A stretch of DNA of 64,000 nucleotides from positions 3,534,001-3,598,000 of the forward strand of contig NZ_CP028136.1 of assembly GCF_003024155.1 (NCBI RefSeq), read 5' to 3'. The notes beneath the pieces are model-generated. The model was not told where the DNA came from. It did not search any database and was given only the letters and a program-made list of their open reading frames with translations. This document shows, piece after piece, positions 54,049-63,660 of the stretch. The DNA is from Christiangramia fulva (GTDB lineage: Bacteria > Bacteroidota > Bacteroidia > Flavobacteriales > Flavobacteriaceae). The position numbers were made by a program, and so were the translations under genes. Within the stretch, counting starts at the first letter, position 1, and each line of letters starts with the position of its first letter.

Positions 54049-54435
54049 ATAAGGGGCAATCTGGATAATTTCAATTGAAAATAATATCCAGCCGGCAATA
54101 AGAAGAAGCCCTCCCAGTGGCGTAACAGGCCCTAAAACTTTCATACTTTTTCCTCTTGAAGAGAGCCATGTAAGCAGGTAAATACTGAAAGAAAAAAGAA
54201 AAATTCCAATTATAAAACACCACGCGGCGATGGTCTGGCCTGTGTCCAGAAAAGGAAATACGATTCCGCAAATAATGATCATTATCGCATGATACATCTG
54301 GTATCGAACACCGGTTTCAAAACTGCGCAACTGATCGTCGTTAAAAGATCTTCTGAGGGCGTGGGCACCGAAAGCTCCTAAAATCACCGCAAGCGTTCCG
54401 TAAATGCCGCCTATCAACAAGATTACATCTTTCAT
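54037..54435 (-). CDS. DUF423-family membrane protein
   Basis: 132 residues with four helices. The typical GAFGAHALR motif near residue 21 and YQMYHAIMII follow, and GPVTPLGGLLLIAGWIL closes it. Function unknown. Its stop overlaps the SBF-like gene's end on the other strand. Confidence 0.93.
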   Translation of the reverse strand: MKDVILLIGGIYGTLAVILGAFGAHALRRSFNDDQLRSFETGVRYQMYHAIMIIICGIVFPFLDTGQTIAAWCFIIGIFLFSFSIYLLTWLSSRGKSMKVLGPVTPLGGLLLIAGWILFSIEIIQIAPYLTP

Positions 54436-54464
54436 CCCTGATAATTTGAATTGAAATTAACGAA

Positions 54465-54489
54465 AAACGGACAGCCCCGCTGTCCGTTT
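54465..54489 (-). terminator. carB terminator
   Basis: An 11-bp stem (54465-54475 with 54479-54489) with a three-base loop, followed by T-rich sequence on the minus strand. It is 20 bases after the carB stop. Confidence 0.8.
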
Positions 54490-54509
54490 ATATAAACATT
54501 AACCTTAAT

Positions 54510-57362
54510 TTATTTGCTTAGGTACATCTTTCTTCTGGCATACAGATCATAAAACTCGTCATCTCTAAGATTATCAATAAACAAAATACTTTCCCCTGTA
54601 CTTTTCATTTCAGGACCAAGCTGTTTGTTCACCTTATGAAATTTATTGAAAGAGAATACTGGTTGCTTGATCGCATAACCATCTAATTTAGGCTCAAATT
54701 TGAAATCTTTCAATTTGTTTTTTCCCAGCATGATCTTGGTCGCATAGTTCACATAAGGCTCCTTGTAAGCTTTCGCGATGAAAGGAACAGTTCTGGAAGC
54801 CCTTGGATTTGCTTCAATAATATAGACCTTGTCATCTTTTATCGCGAACTGAATATTTATAAGTCCTACTGTATTCAGCGCCAGGGCGATCTTCCTTGTA
54901 TGATCTTTTATCTGCTGGATCACCAAATCTCCAAGATTGAAAGGAGGTAAAAGAGCATTAGAATCACCTGAATGGATCCCGCAGGGCTCAATATGTTCCA
55001 TTATTCCGATGATATAAACATCTTCGCCATCACAAATCGCATCTGCTTCGGCTTCAATAGCCCCATCAAGATAATGGTCAAGCAATAATTTATTATTTGG
55101 AATTTTTCTTAGAAGATCGATCACCGTTGCCTCAAGATCTTCTTTGTTGATCACAATTTTCATTCCCTGTCCACCTAAAACATAAGAAGGCCTCACAAGA
55201 ATAGGAAAGTCAAGCTCATCGGCAAGGGCGAGGGCTTCATCAGCAGTTTCTGCAGTTCCGAAATCGGGATATGGAATATTATTTTTCTGAAGCAGGGTTG
55301 AGAAGCTTCCGCGGTCTTCAGCAAGATCAAGCGCTTTAAAGCTCGTTCCCATAATTTTTATTCCGTAGCGATCGAGCTTTTCAGCAAGTTTAAGGGCCGT
55401 TTGCCCGCCCAACTGAACGATCACTCCTTCTGGTTTTTCATGCTGAATAATGTCGTAGATATGTTCCCAGAAAACCGGTTCGAAATAAAGTTTATCGGCG
55501 ACATCAAAATCGGTTGAAACGGTTTCAGGGTTACAATTGATCATAATGGTTTCATAACCACATTCTGAAGCAGCCAGCACACCATGCACGCAACTGTAGT
55601 CAAATTCTATTCCCTGCCCTATTCTATTTGGTCCCGAGCCAAGAACAACAATTTTCTTCCTGTCAGTCACCACACTCTCATTCGCCACGTAAACCTCTCC
55701 GTCTTTATTGCGAATTTGATCTTCAAAAGTTGAATAATAATAGGGAGTTTCAGCCTTGAATTCTGCGGCACAGGTGTCCACCAGTTTATAAATTCTCTTC
55801 ACTCCTAACTCCTCGCGCTTCTTATAAACTTCACTTTCGAGACATTCAAGCATGTGAGCAATTTGCCTGTCGGCGAAACCTTTTTGTTTGGCTTCCAGCA
55901 TTAATTCTTTTGGAAGGGAATCGATATCGAATTTTGAAATTTCCTGTTCCAGGGCGTATAATTCTTCATACTGGCGCAGAAACCACATATCTATTTTCGT
56001 GATCTCATGAATCCTGCTCAACGGAATTCCCATTTGAATCGCATCGTAAAGAACAAAAACGCGATCCCAGCTGGGATTTGTAAGTTTATCAATGATCTGG
56101 TCGTAGTTGGTATAGCCTTTGCCGTCGGCGCCAAGGCCATTTCTTTTAATTTCAAGAGATTGCGTGGCTTTATGCAGCGCTTCCTGGAATGAACGACCAA
56201 TACCCATCACCTCTCCAACAGATTTCATGGTAAGTCCCAGAGTTCTGGTGGCTCCTTCAAATTTATCAAAATTCCATCGCGGAATTTTCACGATCACATA
56301 ATCGAGAGATGGTTCAAATAAAGCGGAAGTTGATTTAGTTATCTGGTTTTCCAGTTCATCCAGATGGTATCCCAATGCCAGTTTGGTAGCGATTTTAGCG
56401 ATAGGATAACCTGTTGCTTTAGAGGCCAGGGCCGAAGATCTTGATACCCGTGGATTGATCTCAATTGCATAAATATCTTCTTTTTCATCCGGGCTCACCG
56501 CGAACTGAACATTACAACCACCGGCAAAATCACCGATGCTGCGCATCATTCTAATTGCCATATCCCTCATTCGCTGATAGGCGGTATCGCTCAATGTCAT
56601 TGCCGGAGCTACCGTAATGGAATCCCCGGTATGGATTCCCATGGGATCCATATTTTCAATGGTACAGATAATCACCACATTATCATTCTTATCCCGAAGC
56701 AATTCCAGTTCGTATTCCTTCCAGCCCAACAGCGCTTTGTCTATAAGTACCTCGTGGATTGGAGAAGCTTCCAGGCCATAGGAAAGCATTTCATCAAAAT
56801 CTTCAGGATGGTGAACAAAAGAGGCGCCACTTCCCCCAAGGGTAAAAGAAGCCCGAATTACCAGCGGAAAACCAAATTCCTGAGCAACTTCTTTTCCCTG
56901 TAAATAAGAAGTTACCGTTTTAGCGGGTGCCACCGGAATCCCGATCTTTCCCATTAATTGTTTAAACTGCTCCCGGTCTTCGGTGATATTGATAGCGTCG
57001 ATATCAACACCAATAAGTTTTACCCCAAAGTCATTCCATATTCCTTTTTCGTCTGCCTCAATACATAAATTCAAAGCTGTTTGCCCACCCATTGTTGGTA
57101 AAACAGCATCAATTTCAGGATGCTCCTTTAAAATTTCAACAAGCGATTTAGTCGTAAGCGGCTTTAAATACACATGATCAGCCATAGAAGGGTCGGTCAT
57201 GATCGTGGCCGGATTTGAATTTATAAGGATGGTTTTAATACCATCTTCTCTTAGAGATCGCAGAGATTGTGTACCAGAATAATCGAATTCACAGGCCTGG
57301 CCAATTATAATGGGTCCGGAACCTATGATGAGAACGCATTTGAGATCTTTGTTTTTAGGCAT
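54510..57362 (-). CDS. carB: Carbamoyl-phosphate synthase large subunit without C-terminal allosteric domain
   Basis: 950 residues. Both ATP-grasp halves are complete: GSGPIIIGQACEFDYSGTQS near the start with RASFTLGGSGASFVHHPED, and GSGPNRIGQGIEFDYSCVHG near 570 with RPSYVLGGQGMKIV. It ends at RRKMYLSK. The E. coli enzyme has 1073 residues, so the C-terminal MGS-like regulatory domain is absent. I believe this shorter form is usual in Flavobacteriia. carA is not adjacent. It makes carbamoyl phosphate for arginine and pyrimidines. Confidence 0.96.
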   Translation of the reverse strand: MPKNKDLKCVLIIGSGPIIIGQACEFDYSGTQSLRSLREDGIKTILINSNPATIMTDPSMADHVYLKPLTTKSLVEILKEHPEIDAVLPTMGGQTALNLCIEADEKGIWNDFGVKLIGVDIDAINITEDREQFKQLMGKIGIPVAPAKTVTSYLQGKEVAQEFGFPLVIRASFTLGGSGASFVHHPEDFDEMLSYGLEASPIHEVLIDKALLGWKEYELELLRDKNDNVVIICTIENMDPMGIHTGDSITVAPAMTLSDTAYQRMRDMAIRMMRSIGDFAGGCNVQFAVSPDEKEDIYAIEINPRVSRSSALASKATGYPIAKIATKLALGYHLDELENQITKSTSALFEPSLDYVIVKIPRWNFDKFEGATRTLGLTMKSVGEVMGIGRSFQEALHKATQSLEIKRNGLGADGKGYTNYDQIIDKLTNPSWDRVFVLYDAIQMGIPLSRIHEITKIDMWFLRQYEELYALEQEISKFDIDSLPKELMLEAKQKGFADRQIAHMLECLESEVYKKREELGVKRIYKLVDTCAAEFKAETPYYYSTFEDQIRNKDGEVYVANESVVTDRKKIVVLGSGPNRIGQGIEFDYSCVHGVLAASECGYETIMINCNPETVSTDFDVADKLYFEPVFWEHIYDIIQHEKPEGVIVQLGGQTALKLAEKLDRYGIKIMGTSFKALDLAEDRGSFSTLLQKNNIPYPDFGTAETADEALALADELDFPILVRPSYVLGGQGMKIVINKEDLEATVIDLLRKIPNNKLLLDHYLDGAIEAEADAICDGEDVYIIGIMEHIEPCGIHSGDSNALLPPFNLGDLVIQQIKDHTRKIALALNTVGLINIQFAIKDDKVYIIEANPRASRTVPFIAKAYKEPYVNYATKIMLGKNKLKDFKFEPKLDGYAIKQPVFSFNKFHKVNKQLGPEMKSTGESILFIDNLRDDEFYDLYARRKMYLSK

Positions 57363-57404
57363 GCTTTAAAGTTGAGTTGACGTTAAAAATAAGAAGCGAT
57401 TGGA

Positions 57405-57440
57405 TATAAAAAAAGGCGTTACTGAAAAAGTAACACCTTT
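57405..57440 (-). terminator. rpmH terminator
   Basis: A 12-bp stem with one wobble pair (57412-57423 with 57429-57440) and a five-base loop, followed on the minus strand by seven T. It lies between rpmH and carB, so carB is likely transcribed mostly on its own or by readthrough. Confidence 0.8.
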
Positions 57441-57464
57441 ATTTATTTTGAAACTCGTGATTCA

Positions 57465-57623
57465 TTAGTGCTTGTGTCTGTTTTCAGAAGATACAGATAA
57501 TTTTTTTCTACCTTTTGCTCTTCTACGTGCAAGGACTTTTCTTCCGTTAGCACTAGACATACGCTCGCGAAATCCGTGCTTGTTTTTTCTTTTCCTCTTG
57601 GATGGCTGAAACGTTCTTTTCAT
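57465..57623 (-). CDS. rpmH: 50S ribosomal protein L34
   Basis: 52 residues: [20 protein letters not shown], then [20 protein letters not shown] and a short tail ENRHKH. The L34 signature is unmistakable. Usually next to dnaA/rnpA; here it stands before carB. Own promoter and terminator. Confidence 0.97.
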   Translation of the reverse strand: MKRTFQPSKRKRKNKHGFRERMSSANGRKVLARRRAKGRKKLSVSSENRHKH

Positions 57624-57679
57624 TTTAAATATCTTTTATCTTCTGTAAATTCGGTTTTTCCTGTCTTTAAAACTGCGTG

Positions 57680-57710
57680 CAAATATACAAAGCTTTTTAT
57701 CTACTCCAAA
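57680..57710 (-). promoter_or_regulatory. rpmH promoter (TTTG-N19-TATATTTG)
   Basis: On the minus strand TTTG (57707-57710), 19 bases, TATATTTG (57680-57687): full consensus. Leader about 50 bases. Confidence 0.75.
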
Positions 57711-57743
57711 TACTAAACATAAAATATTTTTAATTGTTTTTAT

Positions 57744-57751
57744 TACCTTTG
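57744..57751 (+). promoter_or_regulatory. -7 box for the TPR-like membrane protein gene
   Basis: TACCTTTG matches TAnnTTTG, 22 bases before the ATG at 57774. The -33 box is weak. Confidence 0.5.
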
Positions 57752-57773
57752 CGGCCTGAAAAACGACATAGAA

Positions 57774-58289
57774 ATGTTCAATAAAAATATCAAATTAGTA
57801 ATTGCCGGCCTTATAATAGTTTGGGCGGTATGGCAATTTGTTGAAGGCCATATAGGAAATGGGATATCTCTTATACTCCTTTCCGGAATCTTTATCTTTC
57901 TCTATTTTAAAAACGAAATGATATTACTGGCGTTTCTTCGTTTAAGAAAACAGGATTTTGAGGGGGCCAAAAAATGGCTGGATAAAATCAAAGATCCCGA
58001 AAAAGCACTTACCAAAAAACAACAGGGATATTACTGGTATCTTCACGGTCTTATGGTTTCCCAAACGAATATTACCCAGGCCGAAAAATTCTTTAAACGC
58101 GCCATTCGTCTTGGTCTCTCAATGGATCATGATCTCGCCATGGCCAAATTAAACCTTGCGGGTATCGCCATGACAAAAAGAAGAAAAAGAGAGGCTACTA
58201 TGCTCCTCAATGAAGCTAAAAAACTTGATAAGCATGGAATGATGAATGACCAGATAAGGATGATGAAGGAACAAATGAAGAAAATCTAG
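57774..58289 (+). CDS. Membrane protein with TPR-like helices
   Basis: 171 residues. Two membrane helices near the N-terminus (about 7-22 and 28-45), then helical pairs like a TPR (GYYWYLHGLMVSQTNITQAEKFFKRAIRLGL, LNLAGIAMTKRRKREATMLL). Function unknown; TPR-like proteins bind partners. Single gene with its own promoter. Confidence 0.83.
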   Translation: MFNKNIKLVIAGLIIVWAVWQFVEGHIGNGISLILLSGIFIFLYFKNEMILLAFLRLRKQDFEGAKKWLDKIKDPEKALTKKQQGYYWYLHGLMVSQTNITQAEKFFKRAIRLGLSMDHDLAMAKLNLAGIAMTKRRKREATMLLNEAKKLDKHGMMNDQIRMMKEQMKKI

Positions 58290-58381
58290 AACTGTTTTAT
58301 CCTTTTTTCTTTCAAAAACTACATTTTAACTAAAATACAGGTAGTTAAACGAATAATTTTTCGGGCAACGGAAAGCTAAAG

Positions 58382-58389
58382 TACTTTTG
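58382..58389 (+). promoter_or_regulatory. -7 box for the TlpA-like gene; fixes its start
   Basis: TACTTTTG (TAnnTTTG) overlaps an in-frame TTG (58387), so translation must start downstream, at the ATG at 58417. Confidence 0.6.
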
Positions 58390-58416
58390 CAGGGTAACAG
58401 CCCCTCAAAAAGTTGC

Positions 58417-59121
58417 ATGAAGAGAGTTTTACTCTTTGTTTTAATACTTATCGGTCCCCACCTCTTTTCACAGGAAACCCCCAGGGACAAGGTATACTTC
58501 TCTCAAATTCTCTCAGAACATCTCGCAGATTATAATAGAAAAGCCGATCTTGCTTATCGCTTCCGCGATTATGAAAAAGCTAAAAAACTTTTTGATTCCC
58601 TAACTTCTAATTTTCTGGAAGGATCTTATATGGATAACTTCGGGTTCTATGATCTAAAGAAAAAAGAAGTTCACCTTTACGATTATAAGAAACCTGTATT
58701 TCTAATTACTTACGCCTCCTGGTGTATTCCGGGAAAGGGGGAAATTCCGGCGCTGAACAAACTTGCCAGTGAATTAAAAGATAAGATTGATTTTGTAGTG
58801 CTGTACTGGGACACTCATACTAAAGCAAAAGAAATGGCAAAGCAATTTGATTCTGCCATCCACGTGGTTTATGTTGATGAATCGGCCAATACCAGTCCTT
58901 ATGTGATCAAGCAATTAAAACATTCTTTAGGTCTTCCCACCTGTTTCCTTCTTTCTGGTAATAAAGAAATTACCGGAATTCGTCGCAGTATTTTTCCAGG
59001 TATGCAAACCGATGAAGAAACAGCCTTTACCCAGAATTATATGGCGATGGAAACTTCGATCAACAACGATCTTATTAAAACTTATACTGAATACGCCGAG
59101 AACGTTTCCCTTGAGGACTAA
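58417..59121 (+). CDS. TlpA-like thioredoxin-fold secreted protein with single active-site cysteine
   Basis: 234 residues from the ATG at 58417. Signal peptide (MKRVLLFVLILIGPHLFSQ), a helical N-terminal region (about 25-75), then a thioredoxin fold (about 85-205) with PVFLITYASW. The active site is W102-C103-IPG106: the resolving cysteine of CxxC is Gly. A later Cys (LPTCFLL) lies beside the cis-Pro. It may act as a monothiol/isomerase-like protein or a thiol binder, not a classical dithiol reductase. Stop overlaps the convergent gene. Confidence 0.85.
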   Translation: MKRVLLFVLILIGPHLFSQETPRDKVYFSQILSEHLADYNRKADLAYRFRDYEKAKKLFDSLTSNFLEGSYMDNFGFYDLKKKEVHLYDYKKPVFLITYASWCIPGKGEIPALNKLASELKDKIDFVVLYWDTHTKAKEMAKQFDSAIHVVYVDESANTSPYVIKQLKHSLGLPTCFLLSGNKEITGIRRSIFPGMQTDEETAFTQNYMAMETSINNDLIKTYTEYAENVSLED

Positions 59122-60074
59122 TCCAGTGCCGGATAATAACCTTTTTCGGGTATCTTAATAAAATAGGTTTTTCGGGAGGCATTGTTGAGATGATCATCCC
59201 TCAACCAGGGGTTATGGATTTTCAGTGTTTTATAATTGATCCCAAACTGACTGGCAAAATCTGGAAAATCTTTAACTACCGTATCCACCTTTACCTCAAA
59301 GGTTGGAATTGGCTGATAAAGATCTTCTTTGTCAAAGACAAATCCGTATTTTTTAGGATGATTCATTATTTCCTTTAAGGCCAATAACCTGAATATATAC
59401 CTTCCGGTCTCTTCTCCAAGCAGCAAATCGTAATAATCATCTACTTTTTGCCGTTCAAGTTGCTTATCAATACCATACTGCCCGGCATTATATGAAGCGG
59501 CTGCCAGGGTCCAGGATCCAAATCGCTCTTTTGCCTTTTTTAGATACTGAGCAGCTGCACGGGTAGCTTTTTCAATATTATAACGTTCATCAACATTATC
59601 ATTTATTTCGAGGCCATAATCTTTTCCTGTTCCTTCCAGCAACTGCCAGAAACCAACCGCTCTTGCTGGTGATACCGCCTGGGTCAATCCGCTTTCTATA
59701 ACAGCAAGGTATTTTAGGTCATCTGGCACTCCTTCTTCTTTAAGAATAGGCTCAATTATAGGAAAAAATTTACTGGCTCTTTTCATCAATAACAATGCAT
59801 TTGACTGCCAGTAGGTGTTCACGAGTAACTCACGGTCCATACGTTCATAAACATCAGGATCATCCATGGGAACATTTTCTCCGGCAAAATCAAGGTTTTT
59901 AGGTACGGGAAGGGCGACAATCCTGTAATTATTGGCCACACTTTTTTCAGGTTGTCTGCTACTTTTAACTGAAGCTTCAGAACCTCCAGAGGAATCCTGT
60001 TGCACAGCATTGATACTTACCGCACACACAACCAGCACTCCTGCTCCAATCATTATTTTCTTCAATATCTTCAT
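59118..60074 (-). CDS. Lytic murein transglycosylase (SLT-like)
   Basis: 318 residues. Signal-anchor at the N-terminus (IMIGAGVLVVCAVSINAV), then a Goose-lysozyme-like SLT domain: catalytic E127 in AVIESGL, AVGFWQLLEGTGKDYGL and AAASYNAGQYGI. It cleaves peptidoglycan, releasing anhydromuropeptides. The C-terminal half (about 225-318) resembles the LysM-containing end of MltD but no clear LysM is visible. It is followed by no partner gene. Confidence 0.92.
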   Translation of the reverse strand: MKILKKIMIGAGVLVVCAVSINAVQQDSSGGSEASVKSSRQPEKSVANNYRIVALPVPKNLDFAGENVPMDDPDVYERMDRELLVNTYWQSNALLLMKRASKFFPIIEPILKEEGVPDDLKYLAVIESGLTQAVSPARAVGFWQLLEGTGKDYGLEINDNVDERYNIEKATRAAAQYLKKAKERFGSWTLAAASYNAGQYGIDKQLERQKVDDYYDLLLGEETGRYIFRLLALKEIMNHPKKYGFVFDKEDLYQPIPTFEVKVDTVVKDFPDFASQFGINYKTLKIHNPWLRDDHLNNASRKTYFIKIPEKGYYPALD

Positions 60075-60080
60075 GGCTCT

Positions 60081-60788
60081 TTATGTTAGGTTATTATAAA
60101 TTTTCTTTTTCTTAAGTTTTCCAGAAATTATAAGTTCTGGCAAATGTTCATTAAACCAGCGAAAGCGGTTTACAATCATAATATGGGTGCCTTCTTTAAC
60201 AATGATCGCGTCTTTGATATATTTAATAGGAAAAACTTCATCTTTATCTCCATGAATATGGATCACCCTTTTATCGGGCTTTTCGCAATCCCATTTTACC
60301 ATGTTTTTTATTGCCCAATCTAAATACTGCTTATTGGTAACCCCAATATACTGTTTATAAAGCCTTGCTCTTTTTTTTAAAAAATCGCTGAAAGCCAGTT
60401 TTTCTAAATGGCCCACATGGTTTGCCAGGCTTGTTGGTAATATTCTGAAAATTCCTGTTTTTGCTGCAAATTTCATCCTGGGAGGCAATTCATCTCTGCA
60501 TTTTACACTGGAAATAATGATCAACCTCTTAAAATCAATAAGCTTTCCTATTTCCTGCACAATTACCCCGCCAAACGAAACACCAATCAGCACAGGATTT
60601 TCATGTTTTATAAAACCGAGCATCCTTCCTGCATAATGCTGAAGACTCTCGTCGGGATCGGGAATTTGCCATTCCAGTCGTATCACCTCAAACTTATTTC
60701 GTGGCAATTTAATATTATCAAAGATCGATGGATCGGCGGCCATTCCTGGCATGAAATATACGGGTATACGCTGAGATTCCTGTTTCAT
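60081..60788 (-). CDS. Alpha/beta hydrolase
   Basis: 235 residues. Nucleophile elbow G69-VSFG with S71; Asp in HGDKDEVFP and His in EGTHIMIV complete the triad. Starts MKQESQRIPVYFMPGMAADP. No signal peptide. Substrate unknown. Lies six bases upstream of the transglycosylase on the same strand, so co-transcription is likely. Confidence 0.88.
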   Translation of the reverse strand: MKQESQRIPVYFMPGMAADPSIFDNIKLPRNKFEVIRLEWQIPDPDESLQHYAGRMLGFIKHENPVLIGVSFGGVIVQEIGKLIDFKRLIIISSVKCRDELPPRMKFAAKTGIFRILPTSLANHVGHLEKLAFSDFLKKRARLYKQYIGVTNKQYLDWAIKNMVKWDCEKPDKRVIHIHGDKDEVFPIKYIKDAIIVKEGTHIMIVNRFRWFNEHLPELIISGKLKKKKIYNNLT

Positions 60789-60888
60789 TTTAACATGTAA
60801 ATAACAGTAAATCCTCGCATAAAATCGTAAATTTATAGATCAAAATTACTGCTTAATACGCTACTTTCAAATTTACTAAGCCACAAAA

Positions 60889-61602
60889 ATGGATAAAGTT
60901 TTACACCCTGCCAGCTCCCGTGGTACTGCTAATTACGGATGGCTGAAAGCCAACTATTCCTTCAGTTTTGCCAATTATTTCGATCCGGGCAAAGTCCAGT
61001 TCGGTTTGTTACGCGTTCTTAACGATGATTTTGTGCAAGGCGGAATGGGCTTTGGAACTCACCCTCACGAAAATATGGAAATTATCTCCATTCCTCTAAA
61101 AGGAGAGATCAGGCATAAAGATTCCATGGATAATACAAAGGTGATTAAAGCTGGCGAAGTCCAGGTAATGAGTGCGGGAACCGGAGTGGAGCATAGTGAA
61201 TTCAATCCTTCAAAAGAGGAATTAAATATGCTTCAAATATGGATTTTTCCGGAAAAAAATGGACTGCAACCTCGTTATGGCCAGAAAGATTATTCCTCCC
61301 TTCTCAAGAAAAATGAACTTATCAATATCGTCACTCCCAAAAATGACGAGGCCGAGAATGCCCTCTGGATCAACCAAAATGCATATTTACATTTAGGCGA
61401 ATTTGAGTCTGGCAGGAAAATTGAATACGAATTAAAGGATAAAAGCCACGGAGTTTACGTATTTTTGATAGAAGGTGAAGCTGAAATTGACAATTCAGTA
61501 CTGAGAAAACGCGATGCTATCGGGATCAAGGCAACGGAAAGTTTTTCCATAATGTTTAAAAATCAGTCAAAGGTTCTTTTAATTGAAGTGCCTATGAATT
61601 AA
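60889..61602 (+). CDS. Pirin-family protein
   Basis: 237 residues. The cupin core has the pirin metal residues in GTHPHENMEIISIPLKGEIRHKD (three His and a Glu) and SAGTGVEHSEFNPSKEE. Like YhhW, probably a quercetinase- or redox-type iron cupin. It lies 10 bases from the next gene. Function in this organism unknown. Confidence 0.93.
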   Translation: MDKVLHPASSRGTANYGWLKANYSFSFANYFDPGKVQFGLLRVLNDDFVQGGMGFGTHPHENMEIISIPLKGEIRHKDSMDNTKVIKAGEVQVMSAGTGVEHSEFNPSKEELNMLQIWIFPEKNGLQPRYGQKDYSSLLKKNELINIVTPKNDEAENALWINQNAYLHLGEFESGRKIEYELKDKSHGVYVFLIEGEAEIDNSVLRKRDAIGIKATESFSIMFKNQSKVLLIEVPMN

Positions 61603-61612
61603 TATATCAGGT

Positions 61613-61909
61613 ATGAGCGATGAAGAATTAGTAATTACAGACAATGAGTTTCTTAGGCAATTTGAAACTCGAATTAACGATGAACTGGCAGTAATTGAAT
61701 ATTCGCAACAGGAGCGAAAAATATTTCTCACAAAATTGAGAATGCCAGAAAACACCGAGGATCGACAGGAAGATTTTATCAAAGCCGTTCTTGCCGAAAT
61801 CAAGGAAAGAAATACAAGAGTAGTTCCCACAAGCCCTGAAATTGCCGGATTTATACGCAAAAATCGCAGGAAATACAAAGACCTGCTTCCTGTGGGAATA
61901 AATATTTAA
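61613..61909 (+). CDS. Conserved hypothetical protein (98 aa)
   Basis: 98 residues, no family recognised. Charged and helical, ending in EIAGFIRKNRRKYKDLLPVGINI. No signal peptide. It follows pirin by 10 bases, so they are probably co-transcribed. Stop overlaps the convergent mtaB stop. Confidence 0.75.
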   Translation: MSDEELVITDNEFLRQFETRINDELAVIEYSQQERKIFLTKLRMPENTEDRQEDFIKAVLAEIKERNTRVVPTSPEIAGFIRKNRRKYKDLLPVGINI

Positions 61910-63237
61910 ACAGCAACGGCTTTTTCGAGCTCTTCAAATCTTACAAGGCCGTCTTCGTCTATTTCAGTTAATTTAATATTATGGATCGTGTTCACCAAAT
62001 GCGGATTCCACGGAGCTTTTACTTTTACATAATTTTCAGTAAAACCATGAATGTAGCCGTCTTTATTTTCACCTTCAAAAAGTACTTTTCTTTCGCTTCC
62101 TAACTGCTTTTCATAAAAGGCTCTTCTTTTTTTAACAGATAGTCCACGCAGCATCTTACTTCTTTTTTTCCGCACCTTAAGAGGCACTGCCCCACTCATT
62201 TCAGCGGCCGGGGTATTATCTCTTTCAGAATAAGTAAAAACATGAAGATAAGAGATGTCTAACTCATTCAGAAAATTATAGGTTTGAAGAAAATGTTCAT
62301 CAGTTTCTCCCGGAAAACCTACGATCACATCAACCCCGATGCAAGCGTCCGGCATCACTTCCCTAATGTGATTCACGCGATCTACATAAAGATCGCTCAT
62401 ATAGCGACGGCGCATCTTTTTCAGGATTTCATCACTTCCACTTTGCAGCGGAATATGAAAATGTGGCACAAAAGTCTTACTTCTCGCAACAAATTCTATG
62501 GTTTCATTTTTAAGAAGATTCGGTTCTATTGAAGAAATACGCAAACGCTCGATGCCTTCAACTTCATCCAGGGCTTTTACAAGATCTAAAAAAGTATGTT
62601 CATGCTTTTTATTGCCAAATTCACCTTTTCCGTAATCACCAATATTCACTCCTGTAAGAACAATTTCTTTAATTCCTTTTTCAGAAATCTCTGAAGCATT
62701 ATCAAGAACATTTTGAAGTTTGTCGCTGCGGGAAATCCCTCTCGCCAGCGGAATAGTGCAATAGGTGCATTTGTAATCACATCCATCCTGAACTTTTAAA
62801 AAAGCCCTTGTACGGTCGCCAATTGAATAGGACCCAACATAAAAATCGGCTTCATCGATCTCGCAGGAATGAACCTCACCCATTTCGTTTTTAGAAAGAT
62901 CATTCAGATAATCGGTAATTTTGAATTTCTCGGTCGCACCCAAAACCAGGTCAACACCATCAACTTCAGCAAGTTCTTCGGGTTTTAACTGGGCATAACA
63001 ACCTACAGCCACTAAAAAAGCATCTTCATTTACCTTTTGGGCTTGCTTTACAATGGTCTTAAACCGTTTATCGGCATTCTCGGTAACAGAACAGGTATTG
63101 ATCACATAAATATCTGCTTTCTCATGAAATCCCACGCGCTCGAAACCTTCATTTTCAAAAGAACGCGCAATGGTTGAGGTCTCCGAAAAGTTCAGTTTAC
63201 AACCCAGGGTGAAGAATGCTACTTTTTTAGTTTCCAT
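61906..63237 (-). CDS. mtaB: tRNA (N6-L-threonylcarbamoyladenosine-C2)-methylthiotransferase MtaB
   Basis: 443 residues. N-terminal UPF0004 domain with CKLN, NTCSVTENADKRFK and VAVGCYAQL supplying three cluster cysteines; the radical SAM motif CDYKCTYC with PLARG follows; a C-terminal TRAM domain ends the protein. It converts t6A37 to ms2t6A37 in tRNA, improving decoding of ANN codons. Complete. Confidence 0.95.
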   Translation of the reverse strand: METKKVAFFTLGCKLNFSETSTIARSFENEGFERVGFHEKADIYVINTCSVTENADKRFKTIVKQAQKVNEDAFLVAVGCYAQLKPEELAEVDGVDLVLGATEKFKITDYLNDLSKNEMGEVHSCEIDEADFYVGSYSIGDRTRAFLKVQDGCDYKCTYCTIPLARGISRSDKLQNVLDNASEISEKGIKEIVLTGVNIGDYGKGEFGNKKHEHTFLDLVKALDEVEGIERLRISSIEPNLLKNETIEFVARSKTFVPHFHIPLQSGSDEILKKMRRRYMSDLYVDRVNHIREVMPDACIGVDVIVGFPGETDEHFLQTYNFLNELDISYLHVFTYSERDNTPAAEMSGAVPLKVRKKRSKMLRGLSVKKRRAFYEKQLGSERKVLFEGENKDGYIHGFTENYVKVKAPWNPHLVNTIHNIKLTEIDEDGLVRFEELEKAVAV

Positions 63238-63396
63238 AAAAACTTTTTATTCTTTTCTGAAATTCAGGGCAGCAAAGATACCAACTAAAAATGGTTTGCT
63301 AAAATATCATGAAAACCGGGGAGCCAAAAAATATTAAATCAGGTTGTTTTTTTGAAAAATTGGTGTATTTTTAATTACAATCTCAGCTACAACTGG

Positions 63397-63657
63397 ATGA
63401 GTTTCGAAAGTACAGGCGGCAACGTTGTCCAAAGAAAATCAGATTTCCGTTCTCAAAGCAATTATAATACTTCGAGGCATAAAAGTTCAGTATCTGAAGG
63501 TTGGGTATTTAGAAGAAGCCGTTTAACCGATGATGATCTGGAACTTTTCAGGCAAAACATACTTCGGGAACACAAAAAAAAGCATTACAGGGTTTTGGCT
63601 ACCACTGCGATTTTATTCCTTTTGATCGGGATTTTACTTTATTTCCTCCTTTCCTGA
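63397..63657 (+). CDS. Small single-helix membrane protein
   Basis: 86 residues from the ATG at 63397; a TTG at 63352 in frame would add 15 residues and is less likely. Basic, low-complexity N-terminal part (SQSNYNTSRHKSS), then KKKHYRVLATTAILFLLIGILLYFLL as a C-terminal membrane helix. No family recognised. Faces the GlmU-like gene. Confidence 0.65.
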   Translation: MSFESTGGNVVQRKSDFRSQSNYNTSRHKSSVSEGWVFRRSRLTDDDLELFRQNILREHKKKHYRVLATTAILFLLIGILLYFLLS

Positions 63658-63660
63658 AAA

